From Salinibacter grassmerensis (GTDB lineage Bacteria > Bacteroidota > Rhodothermia > Rhodothermales > Salinibacteraceae): 64,000 nucleotides of DNA. The first letter of the stretch is position 1. Every line of letters begins with the position of its first letter. Shown in pieces: positions 36,630 through 46,127 of this stretch. The notes under the pieces are model-generated. The model worked only from the letters and a program-made list of their open reading frames with translations, did no database searches and was not told the origin of the DNA. Where the stretch lies: assembly GCF_947077765.1 (NCBI RefSeq), contig NZ_CAMTTF010000007.1, forward strand, positions 62,001 to 126,000. The letters are read 5' to 3'. The position numbers and the translations under genes were made by a program.

Positions 36630-37577
36630 CTACACGTCTAGCTCTTCCAGCTCTTCGGGGTCGCGCTTGAGGAGACCTTGCTTCTTGTAGTAGATCATGG
36701 TCGTGTCCAGGGTGCCGTGACGCATGCGCTCCTTCACCTCTTCGAGCGGCATGCCGTCGTTGAGCCAGAGGAGGGCCGCTGTGTGGGTGAGGCTGTGCGG
36801 CGTGACCCCCTTGCGCTTGATTCCGGCCTCCTTGAGGTAGCCGTTGATGCGGCTCCGCACCGACCGGGTTTTGAGCCGCTTCCCCTTCGACCGGTGACCG
36901 TGAGACACAAACAGTGGATCCTCGGGGTGCACGTCCGTCCGGGTGTCCAGGTACGCCTCCACGGCCTCCAGAACAGGCGGGTCGAGCGGCGCCTCCTGGT
37001 CCTTTACCTCGCGCCCCTTGCCCTGCACGCGAAGCACCGGGCCCATAAGGGTGTGCTCTAGGTCTTCTACGTCGGCCCGTACGATTTCAATCTCGCTGAG
37101 GCCGGCGTAGAGCATGAGCGAGACAATCGCGTGGTCGCGCTTGTCGATCTGGGTTGCGTCGTCCACGACCTCCTCCAGCTTCTCGATGTCGGACTCTGTG
37201 AGCACGGAGCGGGAGTGCGTCTCGGGCCGCCGGTTGCCCTTGACGCCCGTGGCCGGGTTTTCGGTCAGGTCGCCGATGTCGGTAAGGTACTGGCAGAAGC
37301 GCCGCAGGGCCGTGAGGTACGTGGATACGGACACCTGGCTTAGGTCGCGGTCCTCCATGAGGTAGCGCTTGTACTCGCGCACGCCGTCCTCGGTGAACCG
37401 GAAGTTGTTCTGCTGGACGAACCACTTCTCAAATGAGTTCAGCGAGCGGCGGTACGTGCCCACTGTCTCGTCACTTTTTTCCTCTAGGTAGTCGTCCTGG
37501 AAGGCCTGGAGATGGTCGCGCAATTCTCGGAGGGAGAGCTCGAGCTCCGGACTGGGGGAAGGGGCGTCGTCGGGCAT
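36630..37577 (-). CDS. Xer-like tyrosine recombinase lacking both catalytic arginines
   Basis: 315 aa from ATG 37577; a longer start at 37610 is possible. The N-terminal core-binding SAM-like domain (about 18-105: ETVGTYRRSLNSFEKWF, SVSTYLTALRRFCQYL) and the C-terminal catalytic domain (about 125-300) are complete. Compared with XerD, GLR becomes GLS (S161), HxLRH becomes HSLTH (H261, T264), while K187 (GKG), H287 (MRHGTLDTT) and Tyr296 (MIYYK) are kept. Two of the canonical catalytic residues are therefore missing. No dif-like or tRNA attachment site was found next to it. Confidence 0.85.
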   Translation of the reverse strand: MPDDAPSPSPELELSLRELRDHLQAFQDDYLEEKSDETVGTYRRSLNSFEKWFVQQNNFRFTEDGVREYKRYLMEDRDLSQVSVSTYLTALRRFCQYLTDIGDLTENPATGVKGNRRPETHSRSVLTESDIEKLEEVVDDATQIDKRDHAIVSLMLYAGLSEIEIVRADVEDLEHTLMGPVLRVQGKGREVKDQEAPLDPPVLEAVEAYLDTRTDVHPEDPLFVSHGHRSKGKRLKTRSVRSRINGYLKEAGIKRKGVTPHSLTHTAALLWLNDGMPLEEVKERMRHGTLDTTMIYYKKQGLLKRDPEELEELDV

Positions 37578-37940
37578 GGGCAACAGGAGAGAGTCAAGGA
37601 GGAGCCGCATTGTTTAATCAACGGCCCACGCCGGACGGTGTCAATAACGGAAGCCCACCGAATGCTCTTCTGGGCGGGTCTGGGCAGGGGGCGTCGTCTA
37701 CCAGCCCGGTAAGATTTGAACGTCGAAGTCCCAGCCCTTGCCCGGGTGCTGAAGGGAAAAGACGCTCGTTGGGTCCATCACCGCAAATCCGTAGAGAAGC
37801 AAAGAAACGATTGAACGTGGACGAGAGGCCTGCTGTACTGAAAGTGGGAAACAAAAAGGCACGATTTGAAAGTCCGTCGTCTTGCGCTATCTTCATCGGC
37901 TGGATCTCGAGAACGCCTACACGTCGCGTCTGTCCGTGCT
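37578..37940. other. divergent spacer, no gene seen
   Basis: About 360 bp between the recombinase and exchanger genes, locally richer in A/T than the genes (around 37780-37880). Likely holds promoters for both. A GATTTGAAC string on the plus strand recalls an antisense tRNA T-loop, but no T-stem forms around it. Confidence 0.4.
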
Positions 37941-39005
37941 ATGGCCTCTTTTCTTCTCGTTGCGGGAGTCGTATTGTTGGTGGTAGGGGCCGAAGGATTC
38001 GTGCGGGGCGCGTCGCGGCTGGCAACCGGGCTGGGCATCTCGCCGCTCGTAGTGGGGCTTACGGTTGTGGCGCTGGGGACGAGTGCTCCGGAGGGGGCGG
38101 TAAGCGTGGGGGCGAGCCTAAAGGGACAGCCCGAAATGGCGCTGGGCAATGTGGTGGGAAGTAACATCTTCAACGTTCTTTTGACCCTCGGCCTCACGGC
38201 GCTCCTTACGCCTCTCGCCGTGTCGTCCCGTCTCGTGCGGCTGGACGTGCCCCTGGGCATCGGGGCCGCGACGGGGGTGCTGCTCCTTGCGATGGACGGA
38301 ACCATCGGGCGCGTCGACGGCCTCGCCCTGATTGGGGGACTCGTGGCCTACACGAGTCTGCTCCTCTACGAAGTGCGCGCAGGTCCGGAGGCGGACACGG
38401 GGCAACAGCCGGGGACGGAACAGTCGAAGGCGCCACGCTGGGTTTGGAGCGGGGGACTGATCCTCGGGGGCCTCGTTCTCCTCGTGCTCGGCGCTCGATG
38501 GATTGTAACGGGGGCGGTGGACCTCGCCCAGCGGCTCGGGGTGAGTGAGCTCGTGATCGGCCTTACCATCGTGGCCGGGGGGACGTCCCTCCCCGAATTG
38601 GCCACCTCAGTGCTGGCTGGAATCCGGGGACGGCGAGAGATGGCCGTGGGCAACGTGTTGGGCAGCAATCTGATCAACCTTCTCGCTGTGCTTAGCTTCT
38701 CGGCCCTCGTGGCGCCCAGTGGGGTGCCCGTCCCCCCGTCGGTCCTGTGGTTCGATCTCCCCGTCATGATTGCGACGGCCGTGGCCTGCCTGCCCATTTT
38801 CTTCACCGGACAGGTGGTGGCCCGGTGGGAGGGGGCACTCTTCCTCGGCTACTACGGGGCGTACATGGGGTATCTCCTCCTCGCCGCAACGCAGCACGAT
38901 GCGCTGTCCGCATTCAGTACGGTGATGTGGGGCTTTGTCTTTCCCCTGACGGCGCTGACCTTGCTCGGGGCGTCCATCCGAGAGTGGTGGAGCAAGGGCC
39001 AATAA
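37941..39005 (+). CDS. Na+/Ca2+-type exchanger of the CaCA family (YrbG-like)
   Basis: 354 aa from ATG 37941, where MASFLLVAGVVLLVVGAEGF starts the first membrane segment. The two alpha repeats are clear: GLTVVALGTSAPEGAVSVGASLKGQ...GNVVGSNIFNVL and GLTIVAGGTSLPELATSVLAGIRGR...GNVLGSNLINLL, separated by a short acidic loop. About ten membrane segments. The family exchanges Ca2+ against Na+ (or H+/K+). It opens the plus-strand run of ion-related genes. Confidence 0.93.
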   Translation: MASFLLVAGVVLLVVGAEGFVRGASRLATGLGISPLVVGLTVVALGTSAPEGAVSVGASLKGQPEMALGNVVGSNIFNVLLTLGLTALLTPLAVSSRLVRLDVPLGIGAATGVLLLAMDGTIGRVDGLALIGGLVAYTSLLLYEVRAGPEADTGQQPGTEQSKAPRWVWSGGLILGGLVLLVLGARWIVTGAVDLAQRLGVSELVIGLTIVAGGTSLPELATSVLAGIRGRREMAVGNVLGSNLINLLAVLSFSALVAPSGVPVPPSVLWFDLPVMIATAVACLPIFFTGQVVARWEGALFLGYYGAYMGYLLLAATQHDALSAFSTVMWGFVFPLTALTLLGASIREWWSKGQ

Positions 39006-39092
39006 CAATACGGGCATCCACGCTTGAGAATCCTTCAGGCAGTCCCCCCGTTGATCTCTGCAAGCATTTTGTCTTCGCCAGCCGGTGTCCGC

Positions 39093-40175
<1,083 letters not shown>

Positions 40176-40292
40176 GGGCACATTGCTTACTCTCCGCCTC
40201 GCCGCGTGAAGACCAGGCCCGCTCGTCATGCGACGTGTCACGCGGTATGAGGCTTCAGAACACACTTCTTTCCGCACCACTCCTTCTTGCTG

Positions 40293-40865
40293 ATGCCTTC
40301 TGCTGACCCTGCCGACCCGGCTGTGTACGAGCGCGGGGACGCCCTCAACGAAATTCTACCGGCCCAGTCAACCGGCGACGGTGGTCCGGCCCCCACGTCG
40401 TCGGGGGACGCCGCCGAGGACTCACGAATGTACGACCTCTCGGAGCAAGAGTACTGGGAGTGGCTCGCGGCGCTGATTCAGGAGGGAAGCGAACTGGACG
40501 AGCACGTCGACGATCTCCTCGAAGCGATCTACGATCTTGAACCGGCCTTCTACAGCCGGGGCGGGCGGCGACAGCTTCAGGAGCGCCTCCGCCAGCTTCA
40601 CGAGGTGCGTACTTCCGTGCGGGCGTTCGAACAGGACGTGGAGCAGCTCTCGTTCGTCTTCGCCAAAACCGATACGGTCGAAACCAGTGGGGCGGACAAC
40701 GCCGATCACGTTCTGGCGAGCATCAAGCGGACGTACGACCGCGCCTACGACCTTTGTCTCTACAAACTTGACCGCATCAGTGACGGCTGGATTACGGCCA
40801 CCAATCTCCTGATCAGCCTGACCATTCTCATCGTCACCATCCTTTTCTGGTTGGAGTTTCGGTAG
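40293..40865 (+). CDS. tail-anchored acidic protein of unknown function
   Basis: 190 aa from ATG 40293 (TTG at 40287 also possible). The N-terminus is acidic and disordered; residues about 55-155 are helical (EQEYWEWLAALIQEGSELDEHVDDLLEAIYDLEPAF, RRQLQERLRQLHEVRTSVRAFEQDVEQLSFVF). One hydrophobic segment closes the protein (ITATNLLISLTILIVTILFWLEF), so it is probably anchored by its C-terminus with the body in the cytoplasm. It precedes the degenerate ATPase-like gene by 74 bp. Confidence 0.65.
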   Translation: MPSADPADPAVYERGDALNEILPAQSTGDGGPAPTSSGDAAEDSRMYDLSEQEYWEWLAALIQEGSELDEHVDDLLEAIYDLEPAFYSRGGRRQLQERLRQLHEVRTSVRAFEQDVEQLSFVFAKTDTVETSGADNADHVLASIKRTYDRAYDLCLYKLDRISDGWITATNLLISLTILIVTILFWLEFR

Positions 40866-40939
40866 CGGCACGGCCTCGGGGCACCGTCGTCGATATTCCT
40901 TCTTCGTTTTGGGTTTTGCAGGCTTAGTGCGCAGGTGTC

Positions 40940-42178
40940 ATGGCTGATGGTTCCACCTCGGAGGACGAGTCGATCTGGGCGTACGTGCCGCCCGGCGAGG
41001 CGCACGGGCCGGAGCCGCCTGCCCAAGAGAAGCTCTACACGGGACTGTCGGCCGTGCGGGCCGCCGTGACGCAGCTGCGGGCCTGGATGGCTGGGGATGC
41101 CTCGGCCGTGTCGGGGCCGCCTGGTGCCGACGAGGCCCTGGAGGCGGGCGCGCCCCTCTCCGACGCGCTCCGTGATCAGGTGGCGCCGTCCCCGGACTGG
41201 CGCGACGCAGTGAAGGCGCTGGACGACGTGATAGATTCCGACTCGGAGGCCGGAGCGCCCCTCCTGGTGCACGAGGCGGGCCATCACGACGCGCCGTCCA
41301 TCGTAGAAGCATGGGGGGCGCGCACGGGCGCGACGGTCATGGATCCCCCGGCGCGCGATCGTCTGGCGGAAGAGGACGGGGCCGCGTGGGTGGCTGCACA
41401 GCGGAGCGGGAAGACGCCCTGGGTCCTGCCCCGTCTGGAACGCTGGTGGCTGCGCACGCCGGACGGCGTGGCCTTCGTGCGATCGCTCCTGGACGCCTGG
41501 GCAGAGGGCACGCTGGGACGAGGCGTGATTGGGGTCGACCGGCACGCCTGGAGGTATTTGCGGCACGTGTGGCCGGGTCAGGCGCGTCGTCGAGTGACCC
41601 TGCGCCCGCCATCGGGCGAGGCCCTGGCACGCTGGTTCTGGAGGCTGGCCCGCCAGGGCGGGGCGCCCGAGGGGACGGTCGAAGAACAGGACGGCGGGGG
41701 GCGCGTGCTCCCGAGGCCCGAGTGGAACTCCGGGCGGGCGACGAGCCCGGAGGACGAGACGACGGTGTCCACCTTCCTGCAGTCGCTGGCGGCGCACAGC
41801 GATGGGAATCCCGGGGTGGCGTGGGCCCTCTGGCGGCGGAGCCTGCAGGCACCCGGCCCGGAGGCGTCCGCCGCGACGATGGCTACGGTCCCGCCCTGGC
41901 CGGCACTTGATCGCCCCGGGCGCCCGGACGCCCCTGAGGGCTCGGACCTTCTTCTCCTACATGCTCTGGTGCTACACGGTGGACTCCCCGATGCCGTCCT
42001 CGCCCACGTGACACCGGTGGAGCGCTACGAGCGCCGCGAGCGGCTGCGAACGCTTCACCGCGAGGGGCTTCTCACAAAGGCCGACGGGGCCTGGCAGGTG
42101 ACGGCCGCCGGGTATCCCGTCGCCTGTGCTCTGCTCCGCGACGAGGCGTACCTTTCCGACCGACCGGACGTCCGGTAG
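40940..42178 (+). CDS. unknown protein, possible degenerate P-loop plus winged helix
   Basis: 412 aa, very acidic, no recognised family. Residues about 108-140 (GAPLLVHEAGHHDAPSIVEAWGARTGATVMDPPA) have the strand-loop-helix layout of a Walker A region but without GxGKS/T. PWVLPRLERWWLRTPDGVAFVRSLLDAW and VIGVDRHAWRYLRHVW then resemble Walker B and sensor strands of AAA/STAND-like folds. The C-terminal 75 residues (LHALVLHGGLPDAVL...TLHREGLLTKADGAWQVTAAG) look like a winged helix. It is followed after 47 bp by an MscS gene, suggesting a functional link. Confidence 0.65.
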   Translation: MADGSTSEDESIWAYVPPGEAHGPEPPAQEKLYTGLSAVRAAVTQLRAWMAGDASAVSGPPGADEALEAGAPLSDALRDQVAPSPDWRDAVKALDDVIDSDSEAGAPLLVHEAGHHDAPSIVEAWGARTGATVMDPPARDRLAEEDGAAWVAAQRSGKTPWVLPRLERWWLRTPDGVAFVRSLLDAWAEGTLGRGVIGVDRHAWRYLRHVWPGQARRRVTLRPPSGEALARWFWRLARQGGAPEGTVEEQDGGGRVLPRPEWNSGRATSPEDETTVSTFLQSLAAHSDGNPGVAWALWRRSLQAPGPEASAATMATVPPWPALDRPGRPDAPEGSDLLLLHALVLHGGLPDAVLAHVTPVERYERRERLRTLHREGLLTKADGAWQVTAAGYPVACALLRDEAYLSDRPDVR

Positions 42179-42225
42179 GCGAGGGCCAACTGTCATACTT
42201 GTTTCTCAGTGGGAGTCTTCTCGTA

Positions 42226-43020
42226 ATGGCCGGGACAACAGACATACTGCGAAGGATTCAGGTCGAGGGCCTGCTGGTGGTCGCGGCCATCTTGGGGGGC
42301 GCCGTGGTGCTCACGCTGATGGTGCAGCGCTATGGCCCACGGCTTGCGGAGCAGGTGCCCGGGCGCTACCGGCTCTCGGTCCTGGCCCTGGTGCCGCTGC
42401 TGCGCCTCGTGATTATTGCGGGGGCCCTCGCGCTCATTATCCCACAACTGATTGAACCGACCTTCGAGAATCTGGTCGCCGTTCTGGGGACGGTGGGCGT
42501 GGCGCTCGGGTTTGCGCTCAAGGAGTACGTGAGCAGCCTGATCGCGGGCATCGTCGTCGTTTACGAAGGGGCGTACCGTCCGGGCGACTGGGTGGAGGTG
42601 GACGGCGAGTACGGGGAGGTCCGGTCCGTCGGCATGCGCGCGATGGAGATGGTGACGCCCGACGACACGGTCGTTGTCGTGCCGCACCAGGCCTTGTGGA
42701 CCAACCCTATCCACAACGCCAACGACGGGACGCAGGACCTGCAGTGCGTAACGGACTTCTACCTCGACCCCAAGCACGACGGCCAACAGGTGCGGGCCCT
42801 CCTACACGACGTGGCCCTCACGAGTCCCTACCTACAGATTGAGCGTCCCGTCGACGTCGTCGCGACGGAGCGGCCCTGGGGGACGCACTATCGCCTGAAG
42901 GCGTATCCGGTGGATCCCCGTGACCAGTTTCGCTTCACGACCGACCTGACGGTGCGGGGAAAAGCAGCGCTGCGGGAGGCGGAGGTCTCGCCGGCCCAGG
43001 TTCGGGGCCTTGTCGAGTGA
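42226..43020 (+). CDS. MscS family mechanosensitive channel (first copy)
   Basis: 264 aa from ATG 42226; a TTG at 42199 is a less likely start. Two N-terminal membrane segments precede the pore helix region (FENLVAVLGTVGVALGFALKEYVSSLIAGIVVVYEG), then the beta domain YRPGDWVEVDGEYGEVRSVGMRAMEMVTPDDTVVVVPHQAL with the Asn-Pro turn. The cytoplasmic cage domain follows to the end. It releases solutes on hypo-osmotic shock. It is the last of three closely spaced plus-strand genes with two unknown partners. Confidence 0.9.
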   Translation: MAGTTDILRRIQVEGLLVVAAILGGAVVLTLMVQRYGPRLAEQVPGRYRLSVLALVPLLRLVIIAGALALIIPQLIEPTFENLVAVLGTVGVALGFALKEYVSSLIAGIVVVYEGAYRPGDWVEVDGEYGEVRSVGMRAMEMVTPDDTVVVVPHQALWTNPIHNANDGTQDLQCVTDFYLDPKHDGQQVRALLHDVALTSPYLQIERPVDVVATERPWGTHYRLKAYPVDPRDQFRFTTDLTVRGKAALREAEVSPAQVRGLVE

Positions 43021-43177
43021 CGGCGGAACGAAGCGCAAGCGGCCCACCTGCCCGTCCGGGCCGCAAGGTCGCGGGGAACAAGGGCCTCGCCGAAGAAAAG
43101 ATACACACCGGTCCCACACCCTTTGAGGGACGGTCGGCCACTCGTCCATTCTGTTTTATTACTGGTGACACTCCACT

Positions 43178-44251
43178 ATGACGTCGTTTGCTACCGTCTT
43201 GAGACGATCTGCTCTGGGACTTGCTGCGCTGCTTATCGGGCTGGGGGCTCATCCGGCAGCCGCCCAGTCGCCTGGAGGAGCCGGGGTTACGGTTGGGGCC
43301 GGCGATGCCCTCCGCGTGGGCGGCCTCGTGCAGGCGGATGCCTACCTGGGACGGGAGGCCGGTCCCAACGACGGCTTCCGGGCCCGAAGTGCGCGGCTTC
43401 GGCTCGGGGGACAGGCCGAAGGGCTCTCGTACGTCGTGCAGACCGACTTCACGTCGTCGAGCCGTGAAGCGCCGAGCTCACTTCTTGACGCGTTTGTCCA
43501 GGTCCCGCTTGCCAACCGGCTCCGGCTTCGTGGAGGACTCTTCAAAACGCCGTACAGCGCCGAATTTCTGGCGCCGCGTCCCCGCATCCGATTCGCCGAG
43601 CGGGCCCGTGTGGTCAACGCCCTCGCCCCGAACCGACAGGCCGGGGTTCAGCTCACGGGAGACCTGACGGCCGAGGCGAGTGATGCACAGGTAACGGCCA
43701 CCCTCGGGGCCTTCAACGGCACGCGAGGCCTCAGCACGAACGACAACGAGAACCTTCTCTACCTAGGGCGCCTGACCGGGAGCGCGCCCCTCGGACCCGG
43801 CACGCTCGACGTGGGGGCGAGCGGAGGCTACAGCATCGACGGCCAAGTGTCGATTCCAAATACGCTTCCGAACACCGTGTCCACGTTCACGGGCACCCGT
43901 GCTCTCTTCCAGGCCGACGCCCAGTACGAGACCGACCGGTGGCTGCTGGCCGGGGCCCTTCACGCGGCCGACCTGGAGTACGACGACGAGGACCCCGCCA
44001 CCGGAATAAATTCCCAGTCTCCCTTCGGCTACTACGCGACGGCCGGGCTGAATGTCGCCGATGGGCATCAAGTGCTCGCGCGACTGGAGGGCTACGACCC
44101 CGATTCGGCCGGGCGGACTCCGGACGACCAATTTGTGCTCGGATACAACTACGACGCCTCGTCGGTCTTGCGGGTGGTGGTGAACTATAAGGCGTCGACC
44201 GAGGACGTGGCCGACGGCTTCTTCACGGGGCGACTGCAGGTGGCCTTCTAG
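43178..44251 (+). CDS. phosphate-selective porin-like (OprP/OprO) outer-membrane protein
   Basis: 357-aa barrel with signal peptide ending HPAAAQ (about residue 30). Mature start is a strand with GGLVQADAYLGREAGPNDGFRARSARLRLGGQAEGLSYVVQTDF, the typical OprP/OprO-like opening, then DAFVQVPLANRLRLRGGLFKTPYSAEFL. The C-terminus ends in an aromatic (QVAF), as outer-membrane porins do. Anion or phosphate selectivity is family knowledge. A strong bidirectional terminator follows. Confidence 0.85.
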   Translation: MTSFATVLRRSALGLAALLIGLGAHPAAAQSPGGAGVTVGAGDALRVGGLVQADAYLGREAGPNDGFRARSARLRLGGQAEGLSYVVQTDFTSSSREAPSSLLDAFVQVPLANRLRLRGGLFKTPYSAEFLAPRPRIRFAERARVVNALAPNRQAGVQLTGDLTAEASDAQVTATLGAFNGTRGLSTNDNENLLYLGRLTGSAPLGPGTLDVGASGGYSIDGQVSIPNTLPNTVSTFTGTRALFQADAQYETDRWLLAGALHAADLEYDDEDPATGINSQSPFGYYATAGLNVADGHQVLARLEGYDPDSAGRTPDDQFVLGYNYDASSVLRVVVNYKASTEDVADGFFTGRLQVAF

Positions 44252-44289
44252 GCCGAAAACACGAATCCGAACGCCTCGCACTCACAAAC

Positions 44290-44353
44290 AATGGGGGCAT
44301 CGGCCGGCGCCGAACAGCGCGACGGGCCGATGTCCCCATTGGTTCGTTTTATC
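44290..44353. terminator. strong bidirectional terminator between convergent genes
   Basis: 16-bp stem, left arm 44290-44305 AATGGGGGCATCGGCC and right arm 44325-44340, complementary with one G-U pair; loop of 19 nt. On the plus strand TTCGTTTT follows; on the minus strand GTTTGTG follows. It separates the porin from the minus-strand barrel gene. Confidence 0.85.
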
Positions 44354-44404
44354 TTGGAGGAGCGGAAGGAAACGTGCTTGAGGGACTTGTCCCCGCCGTA
44401 TCTG

Positions 44405-45145
44405 CTAGAAACGGTGGGCCAGGCCGAGGCCGGCGAAGAACGCGCTCCGGTTCTCGTCCACCTGGAGCCCGGTGTTGACGTCCAGCTGGGTGTCCGGGCT
44501 CGACAGGAGGGTCAGGCCCGCCTCCACGTAGTTTTGGTTCAGGCCTGTGGAGTAGAAGCCGGCGTAGCCGACGTACCCACCCACGCGGTCCGCAACGTCG
44601 AAGCTCAGGGTCGGAATGAAGAGGTACGACGGATCCGCGTCGCCGCCGTAGGGGACTGAGGTGCCGGCGTTGACCGAGAGGCCGAGGCCCTCCCCGAGGG
44701 CGCCGTTGAAGGCAAGCGCCAGTGTTTGAGACACACGGTCGTTCTCGAATGCGCCCGATCCGGTGGGAAAGTCCCAGGTGCTGACCACGCTGAGTGCAGA
44801 CAGAGACGACTGGACGAGACGGAGCTTCCCGCCGACGCTCGTGCCGGTATACTCAGTATCGGGGGCGTCAAGCGCAGCGGAGCCCACCCCGCCCCGCAGT
44901 TCCAGAATGTCGGCCACGCCATAGCGCAGCAGCAGCTGCCCGAGCTCGGCGTTGGTGCCAAAGTCATCGTTGGCCGCAGCGGCCCCGAGCTCAGCCTGGA
45001 AGGTGCCGGGCGCGACCGTCGCCGTGCCGTCCCCGAACCCGGGACGATCCGCGGAGATCTGCCCCGTCGCGGACGAGGGGGCCATCAGAACAACGGCGAA
45101 AGGGAGGAACAGGGCGAGAGCAATGCGTATCGAAGTGCTTTTCAT
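44405..45145 (-). CDS. outer-membrane transporter-like barrel
   Basis: 246 aa from ATG 45145, with signal peptide MKSTSIRIALALFLPFAVVLMAPSSATGQ. The mature protein begins ISADRPGFGDGTATVAPGTFQAELG, the pattern of the MetA-pathway/phenol-degradation-like transporter barrels, and ends FFAGLGLAHRF. Strands alternate with short acidic turns. Substrate unknown. The longer frame to 45193 is rejected on the signal peptide. Divergent spacing to the MscS gene is not present: both are minus strand, 63 bp apart. Confidence 0.8.
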   Translation of the reverse strand: MKSTSIRIALALFLPFAVVLMAPSSATGQISADRPGFGDGTATVAPGTFQAELGAAAANDDFGTNAELGQLLLRYGVADILELRGGVGSAALDAPDTEYTGTSVGGKLRLVQSSLSALSVVSTWDFPTGSGAFENDRVSQTLALAFNGALGEGLGLSVNAGTSVPYGGDADPSYLFIPTLSFDVADRVGGYVGYAGFYSTGLNQNYVEAGLTLLSSPDTQLDVNTGLQVDENRSAFFAGLGLAHRF

Positions 45146-45208
45146 GCGTCGGAGAGGGACGTGTGCGAAAGAAAACGAATGAGCATGGACCAATAAGAAC
45201 CACCGAGA

Positions 45209-46087
45209 CTAGGTCGGTTCCGGGTTAGAAGTGGAGGGGGACGAGTCGCCCTCATCGCCCGCCTGCTGCACCGGAAACGGGGTCGTCTCGCTGCCGGTGT
45301 AGAGGGTCCGGTGGGGAAATGGAATCTCGATGTCGTGCTCGTCGAAGGCGTCTTTGATCTCGACCGGGATGCTGTTCCGGAGGTCGAGAAAATTCTCGGT
45401 CTTGGCCCACACGCGGAACTGATAGTTCATCGACGAGTCGGCAAATCCGTCGAAGAGGACGCTGGGAGTGGGCTCCTCCAGGCACAGCGGATTGCGGTCG
45501 GCCACCTCCATCAGTACGTCCCGCACCGCCCGCAGGTCCTCTTTGTAGGCGACGCCGATCTGCAGGTCGATTCGCCGGATGGAGAAGCGGCGCAGGTTGG
45601 TCACCTCCGACTTGATCATCGTCTCGTTCGGAATCCGGACGAACAGATTGTCGAAGGTACGAAGCTTGACCGAAAGGAGGTCGACCGACAGCACCTCGCC
45701 GGTGGTGCCGTTCACGCGGATGACGTCGCCGACCGAAAACGGGCGCTCGCCCAGCAGAAAGAGGCCGCTGATGACGTTGGAGGCCGACGTCTGGGAGGCA
45801 AACCCAAGCGCGACGGTCAGGATGCCGGCCGCCCCGAGCAGCACGCTCAGGTCGAACCCGAGCTCCATGAGGGCCGAGGCCGTGAACAGCCCGGCAATGC
45901 CGTAAAACGCGCCCCGCCGGATGATCATGGCGCGTTGGGCGTCCTCCTCCGCGAAGAGGCGAGCGAGACCGTTCCCGGCCAGGCGGCCTAGCGCAAGGCC
46001 GGCGAGTACTTTTACGAGGGCCTTGAGGGCGTTTGCGGCCTGCGGACTCGTTACGTAGTCGACGGCAAGGGTCCACCACTGCTCCAT
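45209..46087 (-). CDS. MscS family mechanosensitive channel (second copy)
   Basis: 292 aa, three membrane segments with pore helix VLLGAAGILTVALGFASQTSASNVISGLFLLGERPFSVGDVIRVNGTTGEV, more canonical than the first copy. Then LRTFDNLFVRIPNETMIKSEVTNLRRFSIRRI and the C-terminal alpha/beta cage domain. The tail is acidic and Ser/Thr-rich (GDEGDSSPSTSNPEPT). The DUF432-like gene lies 40 bp upstream on the same strand. Confidence 0.94.
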   Translation of the reverse strand: MEQWWTLAVDYVTSPQAANALKALVKVLAGLALGRLAGNGLARLFAEEDAQRAMIIRRGAFYGIAGLFTASALMELGFDLSVLLGAAGILTVALGFASQTSASNVISGLFLLGERPFSVGDVIRVNGTTGEVLSVDLLSVKLRTFDNLFVRIPNETMIKSEVTNLRRFSIRRIDLQIGVAYKEDLRAVRDVLMEVADRNPLCLEEPTPSVLFDGFADSSMNYQFRVWAKTENFLDLRNSIPVEIKDAFDEHDIEIPFPHRTLYTGSETTPFPVQQAGDEGDSSPSTSNPEPT

Positions 46088-46127
46088 GGGACGATTCGGT
46101 TGGAAAAGAGAGAGCTGCGGGGAGGCG

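Noticed and set aside
37690-37740. tRNA-like GATTTGAAC string beside the recombinase gene, considered as an attachment site
   Set aside because: No T-stem or acceptor pairing can be formed around it, and no repeated copy was noticed at the other side of the gene.
43039-43064. GCGGCCC/GGGCCGC hairpin after the first MscS gene as a terminator
   Set aside because: Only 7 bp with a 12-nt loop and no U-tract; too common a structure in such GC-rich DNA to call.
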